A stretch of DNA of 21,431 nt. Origin: Fusibacter_D sp033549245. Its GTDB lineage: Bacteria > Bacillota > Clostridia > Peptostreptococcales > Acidaminobacteraceae. A program made the position numbers and the translations under genes. Of this stretch, positions 5,088 through 14,642 are shown piece by piece. The first letter of the stretch is position 1. Each line of letters opens with the position of its first letter. The stretch is taken from NCBI GenBank assembly GCA_033549245.1, contig JAWSUW010000049.1, forward strand, positions 1 through 21,431, written 5' to 3'. Under the pieces are notes generated by a model that was given only the letters and a program-made list of their open reading frames with translations, searched no databases and had not been told where the DNA came from.

Positions 5088-6491
5088 CTAATATGCATTC
5101 CTATTCAAAAAACCTTTAAAAATCGTCAATAATATAATTTTTATATCCATTGACATCTTCCAGTTCTCAATATAATAAAGATCAAACTCAATCCGCTTCT
5201 CTATGCTAGTATCTCCACGCCACCCGTTAATCTGCGCCCAACCAGTGATTCCTGGTCTAACTTGATGCTTAATCATATATTTAGGAATCGTTTCTTTAAA
5301 TTGCTCCACGAAATACGGTCTTTCAGGTCTAGGCCCAACAACACTCATATCACCAAACAATACATTTACAAACTGCGGCAGTTCATCAATGCTCATCCTG
5401 CGCATAAAACTGCCCCACCAAGTCTTTCTGGGATCATTCTTAGTTGTCCACTTAGTGAACTCATCTTTGTCTTCTTGAACCACCATTGACCTAAATTTGT
5501 ACATCATGAAAGGCTTTCTATTTAGTCCAATCCGTTCCTGTTTGAAGATCACAGGTCCAGGTGAAGTAATCAGTGTCATGATTACGCTGATCAGGATAAC
5601 TGGCGAAGTCAAGATCAGTGCGATAAGCGCAAATACAATATCAAAAATACGTTTCGCAAAAGACTTCAAAAAGTTATCGAGCGGAACGTGTCGAGTATCA
5701 ATAACAGGAAGCCCATCCAAATCGTCCATATAGGGCTTGGCTGGGATGAATCGATGATAATATGGAATAATATGAGTCTTCACTCCAGCCTGCTCACAGA
5801 TCTGAATCACGTGCTCTACGTGCTCATAATCCTGAGCTGTTAGTGCAATCATAACCACATCAACATCAAGTTCTTCAAGCTTCACTTTTAAATCATTCAC
5901 TTTACCAATTACAATCTTTCCAAGAACAATTTTTCCACCTGGAGCATGGTCATCGAGTATTCCAATGATGTCATATGACCAGCTCTGATTGTTTTCAAGA
6001 CTCTTCATCAACTGTAATGAGATATCATTAAGTCCAAGCACCAAGCATCGTTTGTCAAAGCGACCTTCAACGATCATCTTTTGCACAACACGTCTCATCG
6101 CGTAACGCTCTGCACTAGTTAAAACGATTGTGAATCCATAAAACAGTATAAGCGTCCATCTGGAGAAATCCTGTAATTTAAAGATAAACAGCACTGCTAA
6201 AATAATCAAAATTCCAAAAGTCACACTTCTCACTATTCGAGTAATTGTTTCAAAAAATCCAAAATGTCTTTTGTAATTATATAGTTCTAGCAAATTATAA
6301 AAAATCAAAAAAGTAGGTATTCCCACAAAAAGAGGCACCAATGTTTCAATAGTGCTTAATACGAGCACGCCTGACGAAATGATATTTGTGTAAAACCGAA
6401 TATAAAAAGCAAGCCCGAATGAAAACAATATCATAATGGCGTCAAGTACAATAATCAACCTGGATAAACTCTTCTGATTCTCATTAATCAC
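5088..6491 (-). CDS. polyprenyl-phosphate sugar-1-phosphate transferase (WcaJ/WbaP-type priming enzyme)
   Basis: The 467-residue membrane enzyme transfers a sugar-1-phosphate from a UDP-sugar to undecaprenyl phosphate, the first step in building surface-polysaccharide units. Four hydrophobic segments span about 10-130. A nucleotide-binding-like domain with VLGLNDIS follows at about 147-250. Then comes the catalytic bacterial sugar-transferase domain: KRIFDI (280-285), SPGPVIFKQERIG (310-322), YKFRSM (331-336), SIDELPQ (367-373), GDMSVVGPRPE (380-390) and RPGITGWAQ (412-420). Length and motifs are those of a full enzyme. The start is GTG 6491 with GGGGGAA upstream. It lies 25 nt after the Wzz-like gene, probably in one transcript. 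The sugar (glucose, galactose or other) cannot be told. Confidence 0.93.
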   Translation of the reverse strand: MINENQKSLSRLIIVLDAIMILFSFGLAFYIRFYTNIISSGVLVLSTIETLVPLFVGIPTFLIFYNLLELYNYKRHFGFFETITRIVRSVTFGILIILAVLFIFKLQDFSRWTLILFYGFTIVLTSAERYAMRRVVQKMIVEGRFDKRCLVLGLNDISLQLMKSLENNQSWSYDIIGILDDHAPGGKIVLGKIVIGKVNDLKVKLEELDVDVVMIALTAQDYEHVEHVIQICEQAGVKTHIIPYYHRFIPAKPYMDDLDGLPVIDTRHVPLDNFLKSFAKRIFDIVFALIALILTSPVILISVIMTLITSPGPVIFKQERIGLNRKPFMMYKFRSMVVQEDKDEFTKWTTKNDPRKTWWGSFMRRMSIDELPQFVNVLFGDMSVVGPRPERPYFVEQFKETIPKYMIKHQVRPGITGWAQINGWRGDTSIEKRIEFDLYYIENWKMSMDIKIILLTIFKGFLNRNAY

Positions 6492-6516
6492 TGTAATTCC
6501 CCCGTATCAAGACAAA

Positions 6517-7554
6517 TTAATTGTTCTTCCAATACTCTTTGAAAAATGCTGCAAAAACCCCAAGCATACCACCAAGAACAAGTGCAATAGCAAGTGTTAA
6601 TGCTTTTCTTGGTGCTATCGGATTCCTTGGAAAACTTGGTTGAACACTCATTTGAAGCTTAGAATCCATGACATTAAGCATATCATTGGTCAAGGTTGAT
6701 TCATCACCTGAAATCGCAAAATTTTGAACTGCTACCAATTCTGTTTTAAGTTCATTGGTATATTTTATATTTTTCTCGATTGCTCGTTCTGTATCTTGAA
6801 TGGTCTTTCTCAGATCAATAATATTGCCTTGTATGGTTAAATAATGTGGATTGATTTCCTCTTCAAGCATTTTGTCCCCGGAGAGATCTTCCAAATTCAA
6901 TCCTCTTGATTTCGCAAGTTCTGCTGCATATACTGGATCACTTGTGACTAATTTCTGAAGAGTGATCACTGGTGATACGTCTTCGAATTCAGTTTCAAGC
7001 TCTCTAAGTTGTTTTTTTTGGTTTAGTAGTGTCTCTTCAAGTTGTTTAGCTGTAACATGATATTCTCTGACAAAATAATTGAGTGCACTTTCCTTATACT
7101 TCATTTGGATTTCTTCCAAATACAGATTTTTTAGTACAACCAATCTATTCATAGCATCTTCTGGAGAATCCCCAGTAATTTTAAACATAAATCGAGTGGA
7201 TTCTTCTTCGGTATCTATTACAATGTCCTCTCTAAATCCTTCAACAGTCTCTTCTTTAAGTCCCAGTTCATCAATGAAATTTTCAAGCAATGCGTTTGAA
7301 TATACCTCATTCAAGTAATCCATCTTGTTCGTAGTGGGAAATGTATATGTCCCATATCGAGTACTAGTGGATTCTGGTACACTGATAATTCCTTCTATTG
7401 ATGATTCATACACTTCATCAGCTATTATAAAAACATATCCTAGTGCTAAAATTGCAGAGATTGCAATGAACATCACAATTAGCTTCCAGTTTTTCACGAG
7501 TGCCATAATCAGTTCTTTTAATGATATCTCATCCTCATAATGTCTATCTTCCAT
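6517..7554 (-). CDS. Wzz-type chain-length determinant protein (polysaccharide co-polymerase)
   Basis: The 345-residue protein has the family layout. A cytoplasmic N-terminus is followed by a transmembrane helix at about 24-45, a long extracytoplasmic region rich in helices and likely coiled coil (about 150-290), a Pro-rich PSFPRNPIAPRKA segment (about 306-318) and a second transmembrane helix (about 319-338). No C-terminal tyrosine-kinase domain follows. Such proteins set the chain length made by a Wzy polymerase, and the divergent gene next door encodes a Wzy/WaaL-type protein. The ATG at 7554 has AAAGGAG about 10 nt upstream and a good promoter. It is the first gene of a unit with the priming transferase. 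Confidence 0.88.
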   Translation of the reverse strand: MEDRHYEDEISLKELIMALVKNWKLIVMFIAISAILALGYVFIIADEVYESSIEGIISVPESTSTRYGTYTFPTTNKMDYLNEVYSNALLENFIDELGLKEETVEGFREDIVIDTEEESTRFMFKITGDSPEDAMNRLVVLKNLYLEEIQMKYKESALNYFVREYHVTAKQLEETLLNQKKQLRELETEFEDVSPVITLQKLVTSDPVYAAELAKSRGLNLEDLSGDKMLEEEINPHYLTIQGNIIDLRKTIQDTERAIEKNIKYTNELKTELVAVQNFAISGDESTLTNDMLNVMDSKLQMSVQPSFPRNPIAPRKALTLAIALVLGGMLGVFAAFFKEYWKNN

Positions 7555-7592
7555 TTTTATTAAGCTCCTTTGTCATTTGTAGTACCATTAAC

Positions 7593-7621
7593 ATTATACA
7601 CTAAGGATTATGGAAAATCAA
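7593..7621 (-). promoter_or_regulatory. promoter for the Wzz-like/transferase unit
   Basis: Minus strand: -35 TTGATT (7616-7621), 17-bp spacer, -10 TATAAT (7593-7598), about 40 nt before the ATG. Confidence 0.75.
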
Positions 7622-7640
7622 AGCTTCAAGGTTTATATTT

Positions 7641-7663
7641 ACTACCTATTGTGTTACAATTGA
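7641..7663 (+). promoter_or_regulatory. possible promoter for the O-antigen polymerase-like gene
   Basis: TACAAT at about 7653-7658 could be a -10 box with a poor TTTATA -35 at 17 bp. The divergent spacer (7555-7690) must hold promoters both ways, but this one is weak by eye. Confidence 0.3.
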
Positions 7664-7690
7664 CTTACAAAATACTTGAGAGGTTGGCTT

Positions 7691-9466
7691 ATGAAAAAAA
7701 AGAAAGCATTGATTAAAGATTCTACTTCTTGGTTGGTTATAACCATATCTATTTTATTTGTAGCAATAATACCACTTCTAATAAGAATCACTGCTGTAAC
7801 ATATCCAATGGACCAATTTTCATGGTACCCAAATGAGACACAGTTTTATGATATTTATGCATTAATTAAATCAAACGCAATTTTAATTATCGGCATTGTA
7901 TCATTGTTCACTTTTGCCTTTCGACAATATAAGTACAAGAGCCTGATTATTAGGGATCCAATTGTAATCATAACGATAATATTTGCACTCACGATTATTG
8001 TTTCTCACATTACATCTATTAATCCATTGGTCTCATCTCGTGGTTATCTTGAAAGATACGAAAGCACTTGGGTATGGCTTAGTTATCTTTCTACATTCTT
8101 GCTGATTTATTCCTTCAGTTGGAAAGAGGAGCAACTGAAACTCTTTATAAAAGCATTTGTGATCTCCAACGTAATATTATCAACAATTGGTATATTTCAA
8201 TATTTTGGAATAGATTTAGTCCTCAACAATTTTACAAGGTCTTTTATCACTGCTCTAAATATGTCTAATGTTGATTTTACAACAGAGTATGCGATTAACT
8301 ACAAAGTTATTGTACAAACACTTTATCATTATAATTATGTTGGTTTTTATATCTCACTCAGTTTTCCAATTATTCTTTCATTATTTATAAAGGAACAAAG
8401 TATCAAACTAAAACTCTTTTATGGGGTTCTATCTGCCTCAGTTCTTTTGAATTTACTCGGATCATCGGCGCGTGGTGGACTTGTAGGAATTGCAGCTGCA
8501 ATTCCATTTATCATTTTTTTCAATAGAAAAACACTTTTCAAGAATTTGAAGTTATCTATCTCAGTTGTCTTGATCCTTATTATTGTTTTTATTGGATTCG
8601 AATCATATTCTGACAACTTTGTCACCAAACGTCTTACATCTATTTTTACAAGCGTGTCTGCTCCTGAATTGATCAGCAATATTGAAATTCATGATGATAC
8701 AATAGCAATTGATCTTAATGGCAATATTTTTGAAATAGAAATTGTTACTCACGAAAATTCACTTTGGCAGATGAATTATAGATTTAATGGATCAGAAATA
8801 TCAGAAACTGAGTTTAATAACAGGGAGCATGTAGTTTTTAAAGAACCAGAACTCAAGCAAGTTAGTAATTATATTGTCAAAATGGACGATGGTACTGAGT
8901 TAATAGCCTTTGACCTATATGGATCCACTTGGTATTTTGGATACGACAACAACGAGCTGAGATATATGAATCCATTTGGCAATTTTGACAAACTTCAAAA
9001 AGCTGACTCAATAGGCTTTGAAGATAAAGAAAGGTTGGGATCCTCCCGTGGTTATATTTGGTCAAGATCTATTCCTTTAATAATTGATAAGCCTTTCATA
9101 GGCTATGGACCTGACACGTTCGCATTAGCTTTTCCACAATATGATTACGTAGGCAAATTCAAAGCCTATAATACTAATAACATGATAGTTGACAAGGCTC
9201 ATAATATGTATATAAATATCGCTATTAATTGTGGCTTGATCGCATTAATAAGTTATTTAGCTTTATTCTCAATGTTCGTGATTTATACTTTTAAATACTC
9301 TAAACTCAACAATGAATACACTAGATTTATTACTACTATGATCTTTGTTTCACTCATATCATACTCGGTAGCGTCCATATTTAATGACTCTAGCGTGTTA
9401 GTATCACCTGTTTACTGGGGATTTCTTGGAATTGGTTTATCATTAGCAAGTCGCAAGGCTGAGTAA
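7691..9466 (+). CDS. O-antigen polymerase/ligase family membrane protein (Wzy_C-type)
   Basis: The 591-residue protein has many hydrophobic helices. It carries family features SARGG (about 259-263) at the end of a helix and, after a large soluble insert, SSRGYIWSRS followed by PFIGYGPDTF, then KAHNMYI before the last helices. Members polymerise or ligate polysaccharide chains at the outer face of the membrane. The segment from about 306 to 450 is polar and strand-rich, much larger than the usual periplasmic loop. I prefer ATG 7691 over the upstream in-frame TTG because AGAGG lies 8 nt before it. It is divergent from the Wzz-like gene, consistent with one polymerisation system. Polymerase or ligase cannot be told from sequence. 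Confidence 0.85.
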   Translation: MKKKKALIKDSTSWLVITISILFVAIIPLLIRITAVTYPMDQFSWYPNETQFYDIYALIKSNAILIIGIVSLFTFAFRQYKYKSLIIRDPIVIITIIFALTIIVSHITSINPLVSSRGYLERYESTWVWLSYLSTFLLIYSFSWKEEQLKLFIKAFVISNVILSTIGIFQYFGIDLVLNNFTRSFITALNMSNVDFTTEYAINYKVIVQTLYHYNYVGFYISLSFPIILSLFIKEQSIKLKLFYGVLSASVLLNLLGSSARGGLVGIAAAIPFIIFFNRKTLFKNLKLSISVVLILIIVFIGFESYSDNFVTKRLTSIFTSVSAPELISNIEIHDDTIAIDLNGNIFEIEIVTHENSLWQMNYRFNGSEISETEFNNREHVVFKEPELKQVSNYIVKMDDGTELIAFDLYGSTWYFGYDNNELRYMNPFGNFDKLQKADSIGFEDKERLGSSRGYIWSRSIPLIIDKPFIGYGPDTFALAFPQYDYVGKFKAYNTNNMIVDKAHNMYINIAINCGLIALISYLALFSMFVIYTFKYSKLNNEYTRFITTMIFVSLISYSVASIFNDSSVLVSPVYWGFLGIGLSLASRKAE

Positions 9467-9488
9467 TAAGAAATAATTAATAAATTGG

Positions 9489-9536
9489 AAATACTTATAT
9501 GGATTCTTTGTTGAAATCATATAGGTATTTTTTTGT
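9489..9536 (+). terminator. terminator after the O-antigen polymerase-like gene
   Basis: An AAATACTTATATG.../...CATATAGGTATTT stem with one wobble and one bulge is followed by a run of seven T (about 9528-9534), about 20 nt after the stop. Confidence 0.85.
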
Positions 9537-9540
9537 ATCA

Positions 9541-9911
9541 TAATAAGCGCTTGCATACACACGTCAAGATAAATGCACTTAGTAGAAAACATTTCGGACT
9601 CTGAAGTATTGTCAGTATTATTTTATTCGAATCTGTGGTTATTTTAAAACTAGTTGCACTATTGTCAATGAGTATGTGCTTCGTAGGTTCGAGGAGCATT
9701 TGAGCAAATACGAGATTTTATTTCATCCATGAGTCCCTTCGAATTTGAGTGGTAACTTTTCTTAATTTGCTATCCATTTGTATGCTTTCATTATTATTTT
9801 TTTTTATACTTGAAAAACTGTTGATAGTTTCTCGTGTATCAGTTGTTCTTATAATCAAGAGTATCATGGAATTGCAATAAAAATAGGTCCGCACTACTTA
9901 CTGTTTGCCAA
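9541..9911. other. non-coding stretch between the polysaccharide and S-layer genes
   Basis: No convincing gene. Frames on both strands are broken by stops. The AT-rich sequence shows no clear repeat shared with the rest of the window and may be decayed DNA. Confidence 0.5.
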
Positions 9912-9943
9912 ACAAAAGAGCGTGGATTATTATATCTCCACGC
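9912..9943 (-). terminator. possible second terminator downstream of the S-layer gene
   Basis: GCGTGGA/TCCACGC (9920-9926 with 9937-9943) is followed on the minus strand by a T-rich tail CTCTTTTGTTTG. It would catch readthrough past the stronger terminator at 10001-10035. Confidence 0.5.
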
Positions 9944-10000
9944 CAACTATTGACTTTGAGCCATTCAATCAGATACATACTGTTTACTACACAATTCTCC

Positions 10001-10035
10001 ACAAACAAAAGCCCCCTCCATAATGGAGAGGGCTT
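10001..10035 (-). terminator. terminator of the S-layer gene
   Basis: On the minus strand a 12-13 bp stem (AAGCCCTCTCCAT / TGGAGGGGGCTT) with a very short loop is followed by TTTTGTTTGT, 16 nt after the stop codon. Confidence 0.9.
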
Positions 10036-10051
10036 AAATGTTTTAGTTTAC

Positions 10052-12805
10052 TTACTTAACTGTTGATGTGAATTCAAAGTTAGCTAAATTATTTGAGCTA
10101 ACGTCTGCAATGTCATCATTAGCATAGTAAGTCAATTTTAATGTCTTACCAATTACATTTGTTGCGATTGAAGCTTTAACAACTAAATTGTCTCCAACTT
10201 GACTTGCAGTTGCAGCATATTTAACATTGTTAACTACTACAGAAAGATAATCTGCATAATCAGCTCCAAATAAAACATCTTCTGTCAATGGAAGAGTAAT
10301 AGTTAACTCATCATCAGCATCTACCCAAACTGCACTTGTAACTTTTGTTACAGTAGGAGCAATTTCATCAGCTATAATTTGTGAATTCGTAGCTATAGGA
10401 CCTAATGTAACTTTAGTTCCGTAAATGTCTGCTAAGTTTTGAGCTTGAACATAAACATTTACATCATATGAAACATCGTTTTTGCTGAATTCAGCATTAG
10501 CTTCTAAATTATCATTTAAAGTAAGAACGATTGTGTTTTCAGTAGTACCTTCTTTGTATTCTGCGTTGATTACATAGATCATGTTAGTCGTTTGTCCAGT
10601 TTGAACGATCATGAAGTCAGCTGCAGTAACAGTAGCAGGGTTTACAGAACCTGTAACAGTAAGAGTTACTTTATTCTTAGCTGTAGCTCTTTGGTCTTCT
10701 AATGTTACACCAGTTACCATTGCATCAAACGTATTATCAACAACAGATACCATTTTGTTACCAGCCAAGTCTGTCACGTTAATTACAGTAACAGAATTAA
10801 CAGTTGTACCATCAGTAGTTGTAGTCAATTTAGGAACAGTGATTTTAACTGTTTTTGCATCACCTAACAATGTAATTGCATTTGATGATCCTAAACTTAC
10901 TGGAGATAATTTTCCATCTTTTAAAGTTGTATAAGAGTAATTTGCTTTATCTAATGCAGTTGCTGCATCTACTTTTTCGCTGAATTCAACATAAATTGCA
11001 CCAGCAGTATCTACAACAGGTTGTGTAACATAAAGTTTTGTAACTTCAGGTTTAGTTAAGTCGGTTACAACAACAGTTCCTGAGTATGGAATCATTTTGT
11101 TCTCAAGTGGAGTATTGTCTTCAAGGCCAGTTATTTCTAATGTGTATTCACCATCTTCAAAACCGCCAACTAAAGTTAACTCGATAACTGTCATTACTTT
11201 TTTACCATCAACTACATCATATGCAGCTCCAGTTAATGCAACTTCATCATCATCTTCATCTGTAAGAGTGAAGTAACTTGGCAAATCAGTCTCATCATCA
11301 GTACCAGCTACTTGAACTTTTTTTGTGAAAGTTACAATGATTTTATCCTGAGCATCAACTTCAACTGATTCAACTTCTGGTCTAACTAAGTCAATAGTTG
11401 GAACAACGTTGAAAGTGATTTCATCAGTTGTATTTCCGTAGAAATCCATTACATCTGTTAACGTGATCTCTGTTCCAGCAAGTGGTAAAGCACCAGTGAA
11501 AGTAAGAGTCCAAGTCATATCATCAGTTTCAGGATCTAAAGCAGCAACACCACCAACTAAAGCTTCTGCATCAAACTCAGCTACCGCTTCGTTGAACATG
11601 ATTACAACTTCTTTTTGAGTAGCAGACACTACTGATGCTAAAGCAGGAGCAGTTGTGTCTTTTGCTACAACGAATTCAGTGTTGTTAGAAACAACTTTGA
11701 ATCCAGCAAAGTCAGTTACATTTGAACTAACTGAAATTGTATGAACACCATCTGTTAATCTTGAAGATAAGTCTAATGAAACAACTCTACCATCTACAGA
11801 AACTACTGATCCAAATAACAAATCATTGATCTTGTAGTTGCTTAAGATTTGAGCAGTAGTTTTGCTTACTGGCTCAGAGAATACGATGTCAATCTTCTTG
11901 TTACCTTTAATGATAACTTCTTCTACTACAGGAGCAGTAAAGTCAGTTACAGTAAAGTCAGCTTCGATATCTTCTAACACGAATCCGTTAACATCAGTAA
12001 TCTCAGCGATTTCTAAAGTGTATTCAGTTTGGTTAGTAAGTTGTCCTTCTAAGAATTCAACAATTACAGTTTTACCATCTTCTTGAAGCGTTACAGCATC
12101 AATAGTTTTAGTTCCAACTGTGAAGTTGTCTTCATCAATTAAGTCTTCATCGATTTCGTTGTTGAACATTACTTCAACTTCGCCTTCGTTCATAGCTTTT
12201 ACAGAAACAAGTGCCAAGTCAACAACAACTGGAGCTGGAGGCTCGATCTTGCCTGTTTTCTCGCCGATTGTCATTTCTTCGCCATTAATGTTGATAGCGC
12301 TAACGCCAATCCACATAGTTTCGAAAGCAGCGCCTCTTAAGATAGGACCTTCAGTTGATACTGTTAAGCCTACTGCAGCAGCGTCAGCTACGATTGTTTC
12401 CCATTCGAACTCGTATCCAAGAACTTGCATCATAGCTGATAATAATTCTTTACCAGTTACAACGTTCTTAGGTTGGAAAGTTCCATCTGGGTATCCAACG
12501 ATCCACTCACTTGCTTGAGCAAATGAAATGAAGTTTGCTGCCCAACCGAATGTAGCAACATCTGTAAAGTCAGCAGGTGCAACAAATGCTGCAGCTTCTA
12601 CTTCTTTACCGTACATTTGTGCAAATAATACTGTCATTTCGTCTCTTGTCAAGACTTTCTCTACCATGAGATCTCCGTTTTCGTCTCCGACGATGAAATC
12701 ATGCGCTTTTAATAATTCAGCGCCTGTTTCATGTGCATCAGCGAAAGTCGGGATCATACCTAGTACGAGCACTAATGCTAATACTAAAGATAATACTTTT
12801 TTCAT
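10052..12805 (-). CDS. S-layer protein with SLH domains and Ig-like (SbsA-type) repeats
   Basis: The 917-residue exported protein begins with a standard signal peptide (basic start, Leu/Val core, cut after about residue 24, FADA). SLH-type modules follow at about 25-70 and 80-130 (FTDV...WIVGYPDGTFQPKN), with a weaker third at about 135-185; these anchor proteins to pyruvylated secondary wall polymer. The rest is about seven Ig-like modules, each starting near a P-x-V-x-x-V turn and carrying a V-x-F-(S/N/T)-E-x-V strand, as in SbsA-type Ig domains. It is acidic and Cys-free. Strong promoter, long structured leader, GGGAGG ribosome site and strong terminator all point to high expression. It is a good candidate for a main lattice protein, though it could be a minor SLH protein. 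Confidence 0.9.
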   Translation of the reverse strand: MKKVLSLVLALVLVLGMIPTFADAHETGAELLKAHDFIVGDENGDLMVEKVLTRDEMTVLFAQMYGKEVEAAAFVAPADFTDVATFGWAANFISFAQASEWIVGYPDGTFQPKNVVTGKELLSAMMQVLGYEFEWETIVADAAAVGLTVSTEGPILRGAAFETMWIGVSAININGEEMTIGEKTGKIEPPAPVVVDLALVSVKAMNEGEVEVMFNNEIDEDLIDEDNFTVGTKTIDAVTLQEDGKTVIVEFLEGQLTNQTEYTLEIAEITDVNGFVLEDIEADFTVTDFTAPVVEEVIIKGNKKIDIVFSEPVSKTTAQILSNYKINDLLFGSVVSVDGRVVSLDLSSRLTDGVHTISVSSNVTDFAGFKVVSNNTEFVVAKDTTAPALASVVSATQKEVVIMFNEAVAEFDAEALVGGVAALDPETDDMTWTLTFTGALPLAGTEITLTDVMDFYGNTTDEITFNVVPTIDLVRPEVESVEVDAQDKIIVTFTKKVQVAGTDDETDLPSYFTLTDEDDDEVALTGAAYDVVDGKKVMTVIELTLVGGFEDGEYTLEITGLEDNTPLENKMIPYSGTVVVTDLTKPEVTKLYVTQPVVDTAGAIYVEFSEKVDAATALDKANYSYTTLKDGKLSPVSLGSSNAITLLGDAKTVKITVPKLTTTTDGTTVNSVTVINVTDLAGNKMVSVVDNTFDAMVTGVTLEDQRATAKNKVTLTVTGSVNPATVTAADFMIVQTGQTTNMIYVINAEYKEGTTENTIVLTLNDNLEANAEFSKNDVSYDVNVYVQAQNLADIYGTKVTLGPIATNSQIIADEIAPTVTKVTSAVWVDADDELTITLPLTEDVLFGADYADYLSVVVNNVKYAATASQVGDNLVVKASIATNVIGKTLKLTYYANDDIADVSSNNLANFEFTSTVK

Positions 12806-12949
12806 GTGCGAATTCCTCCCTTTAATTAGGTTTAATTTTGCTTCCTCTTACAGAAGAGAGTTTTGATCAATAACCCCCTTCTGAGGCTTAAAAAGCGTTG
12901 CCTCAGAATCGCATAACCCGCGTGGGTTTATTGCAAAATCCTAGTATAG
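12806..12949 (-). promoter_or_regulatory. long structured 5' leader of the S-layer mRNA
   Basis: The roughly 140-nt leader contains a 9-bp perfect stem TTCTGAGGC/GCCTCAGAA (12879-12908), a smaller AACCC/GGGTT hairpin (12915-12928) and a GGGAGG ribosome site. Long leaders with 5' stems are known to stabilise S-layer mRNAs in other bacteria; that role here is inference. No known riboswitch pattern was recognised. Confidence 0.55.
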
Positions 12950-12979
12950 ATTATACCACTTCTGTAGAAGGTCGGTCAA
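12950..12979 (-). promoter_or_regulatory. strong promoter of the S-layer gene
   Basis: Minus strand: -35 TTGACC (12974-12979), 18-bp spacer, -10 TATAAT (12950-12955). The spacer contains the inverted repeat CTTCT-AC-AGAAG, a possible protein-binding site. A second TATAAT at 13037-13042 with a poor -35 may be an extra upstream promoter. Confidence 0.8.
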
Positions 12980-13153
12980 TCAAAGTTTTTTTATTGTAAT
13001 AGAACTGTAAAACAACCAGTTCGTTACCGTCACTTAATTATACAGCAATCGAAGTGGTTTGTCTGTTACATGACCATTACAACAAGTTACGTTTGCATGA
13101 CATACTATATATACCACGTGAGACTTTCTGTAAACAAAGAACTATGTCCCTGC

Positions 13154-14626
13154 TTACTTCAGTGCCTCAATTGCCTTCATCAGTTGTACATCGTCTCTGC
13201 CTGTGGAACCCTTGATAACAGCAGAGTTTAAGGTTTCAATAGTGTTTCTGTCCAGTGTTCCTGTGACTGCTATGCCCTGATCCGCTTGGAACCTTTTTAC
13301 GACTGCCATACTGATCGGTCCAAAGCTTCCATCTGCCTCTATGTCATATCCGAGCGCGGCAAGTCTTTGCTGTGCGGCATAGACATTGAGTGATGTGGTG
13401 CCTCTATCAGGATAAATCGGTGCCAAAGTGGTCATGTCCGTGTTTCTTAGGCTTTCGACGTTGATGTCCGGAATGATTCCTACAGTGTCTACCTTATAGT
13501 CACCCGCCAGTTTGTATTCCGCGATGGTGACTTTAAGTCCGCCGCCGTTGTTCAGTGGCAAGATGCTTTGTACAGTACCTTTGCCGTATGAATCTTCACC
13601 TATGATTAAGCCACTACCTGTTTGCTGAATACTGCCAGCGAAAATTTCTGATGCGCTGGCAGAACCGCCGTTGATGAGCACTGCCACATCAACGGGTGCT
13701 TTTTCTCTCGAAGCTCTGTATGTTCTGTCGTTTGTGCCTTTGTAATCGATGCTCACAATCTCTTTGCCTTTCGGCACGAAGTAATCGCTCACATAGATGG
13801 CTGTATTGAGAAGCCCGCCCGGATTGTTTCTGACATCCACGATCAGTTTCTTAACATTGTTGTTCACCATGTGTGCCATAGCTGTGTCAAATTCCGAATT
13901 CGTCTTTTGGCTGAAATCGGAAAGCTTGATGTAGCCCATGCCATTTTCTAGAATTTCGTACTCCACCGACTTGACGACGATGAGTGCTCTGACGATGGTG
14001 ACATCAAATGGCTCCGAACTTCCTGGTCTGGTGATTTCAAGTGTTACAGGTGTGCCGATTTCGCCACGGATCAACGTTACTGCTTTCTCTGTGGTGAACC
14101 CTGCCGCATCCTCACCATTGATTTTGGTGATCATGTCACCTGGGAGCAGTCCCGCTTTTTCAGCCGGTGTGCCCTTGAGAGGAGCAACCACTTCCACATA
14201 ACCGTTCTTGCCTTCTGTGATGGATGCGCCTATGCCACCGAACTCGCCTTCTATGGAAGTGTTGAAATCTTCATATTCTGAAGGGGTGAAATAAGTGCTG
14301 TATGGATCCAGTGCATCGAAGATGCCTTTGTAGGCGCCCTCAATCAAACTTTGTGTGTTCACATCTTTATAGTAGGAATCCTTGATGGTCTCCATCATGA
14401 AATCCATGTAGGCTTTGTAATCCTCGTCAGATGTGGTGGTGCTGTTATCGGTGGAAATCGTTTGTAAGCTGATTTCCTTGTCCGATACTACTTGTACGCC
14501 TTCTGCGAAGATTATCGGTGATACTGCCATGAGAAGGAACAGAAATATGAGGAAGAGTGCGAGGATCGTCTTCATCATGGCCTTTCTCTTTTGTCTTGCG
14601 AGTTTCCTTTGTTTCCTTAGTTCCAT
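13154..14626 (-). CDS. carboxyl-terminal processing protease (S41, CtpA/CtpB-like) with PDZ and peptidoglycan-binding domains
   Basis: The 490-residue protein has a basic N-terminus and one hydrophobic segment (about 20-41) acting as signal or anchor. A helical dimerisation-type region follows. A PDZ domain spans about 125-215 (GEFGGIGA...PAEKAGLLPGDMITKING). The S41 peptidase core has Ser324 in GGSASASE, Lys349 in SYGKG and Gln353, with the 25- and 4-residue spacing of the CtpB Ser-Lys-Gln triad. A C-terminal peptidoglycan-binding domain lies at about 412-470 (AAQQRLAALGYD...FQADQGI). It would act outside the membrane, cutting C-terminal tails of exported proteins. AGGAGGT before ATG 14626 is strong. 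It is the last gene of a three-gene unit; its substrate may be encoded beside it, but this is not shown. Confidence 0.93.
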   Translation of the reverse strand: MELRKQRKLARQKRKAMMKTILALFLIFLFLLMAVSPIIFAEGVQVVSDKEISLQTISTDNSTTTSDEDYKAYMDFMMETIKDSYYKDVNTQSLIEGAYKGIFDALDPYSTYFTPSEYEDFNTSIEGEFGGIGASITEGKNGYVEVVAPLKGTPAEKAGLLPGDMITKINGEDAAGFTTEKAVTLIRGEIGTPVTLEITRPGSSEPFDVTIVRALIVVKSVEYEILENGMGYIKLSDFSQKTNSEFDTAMAHMVNNNVKKLIVDVRNNPGGLLNTAIYVSDYFVPKGKEIVSIDYKGTNDRTYRASREKAPVDVAVLINGGSASASEIFAGSIQQTGSGLIIGEDSYGKGTVQSILPLNNGGGLKVTIAEYKLAGDYKVDTVGIIPDINVESLRNTDMTTLAPIYPDRGTTSLNVYAAQQRLAALGYDIEADGSFGPISMAVVKRFQADQGIAVTGTLDRNTIETLNSAVIKGSTGRDDVQLMKAIEALK

Positions 14627-14642
14627 CGATTGTACCTCCTGT

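Noticed and set aside
9541..10000. Insertion-sequence remnant in the gap before the S-layer gene
   Set aside because: No terminal inverted repeats, target duplication or transposase-like frame could be followed; only terminator hairpins are supported.
10600..12870. Open frames of about 70-130 codons opposite the S-layer gene
   Set aside because: They are low-complexity Ser/Thr/Val-rich antisense reflections of the biased S-layer codons, without ribosome sites or domains.
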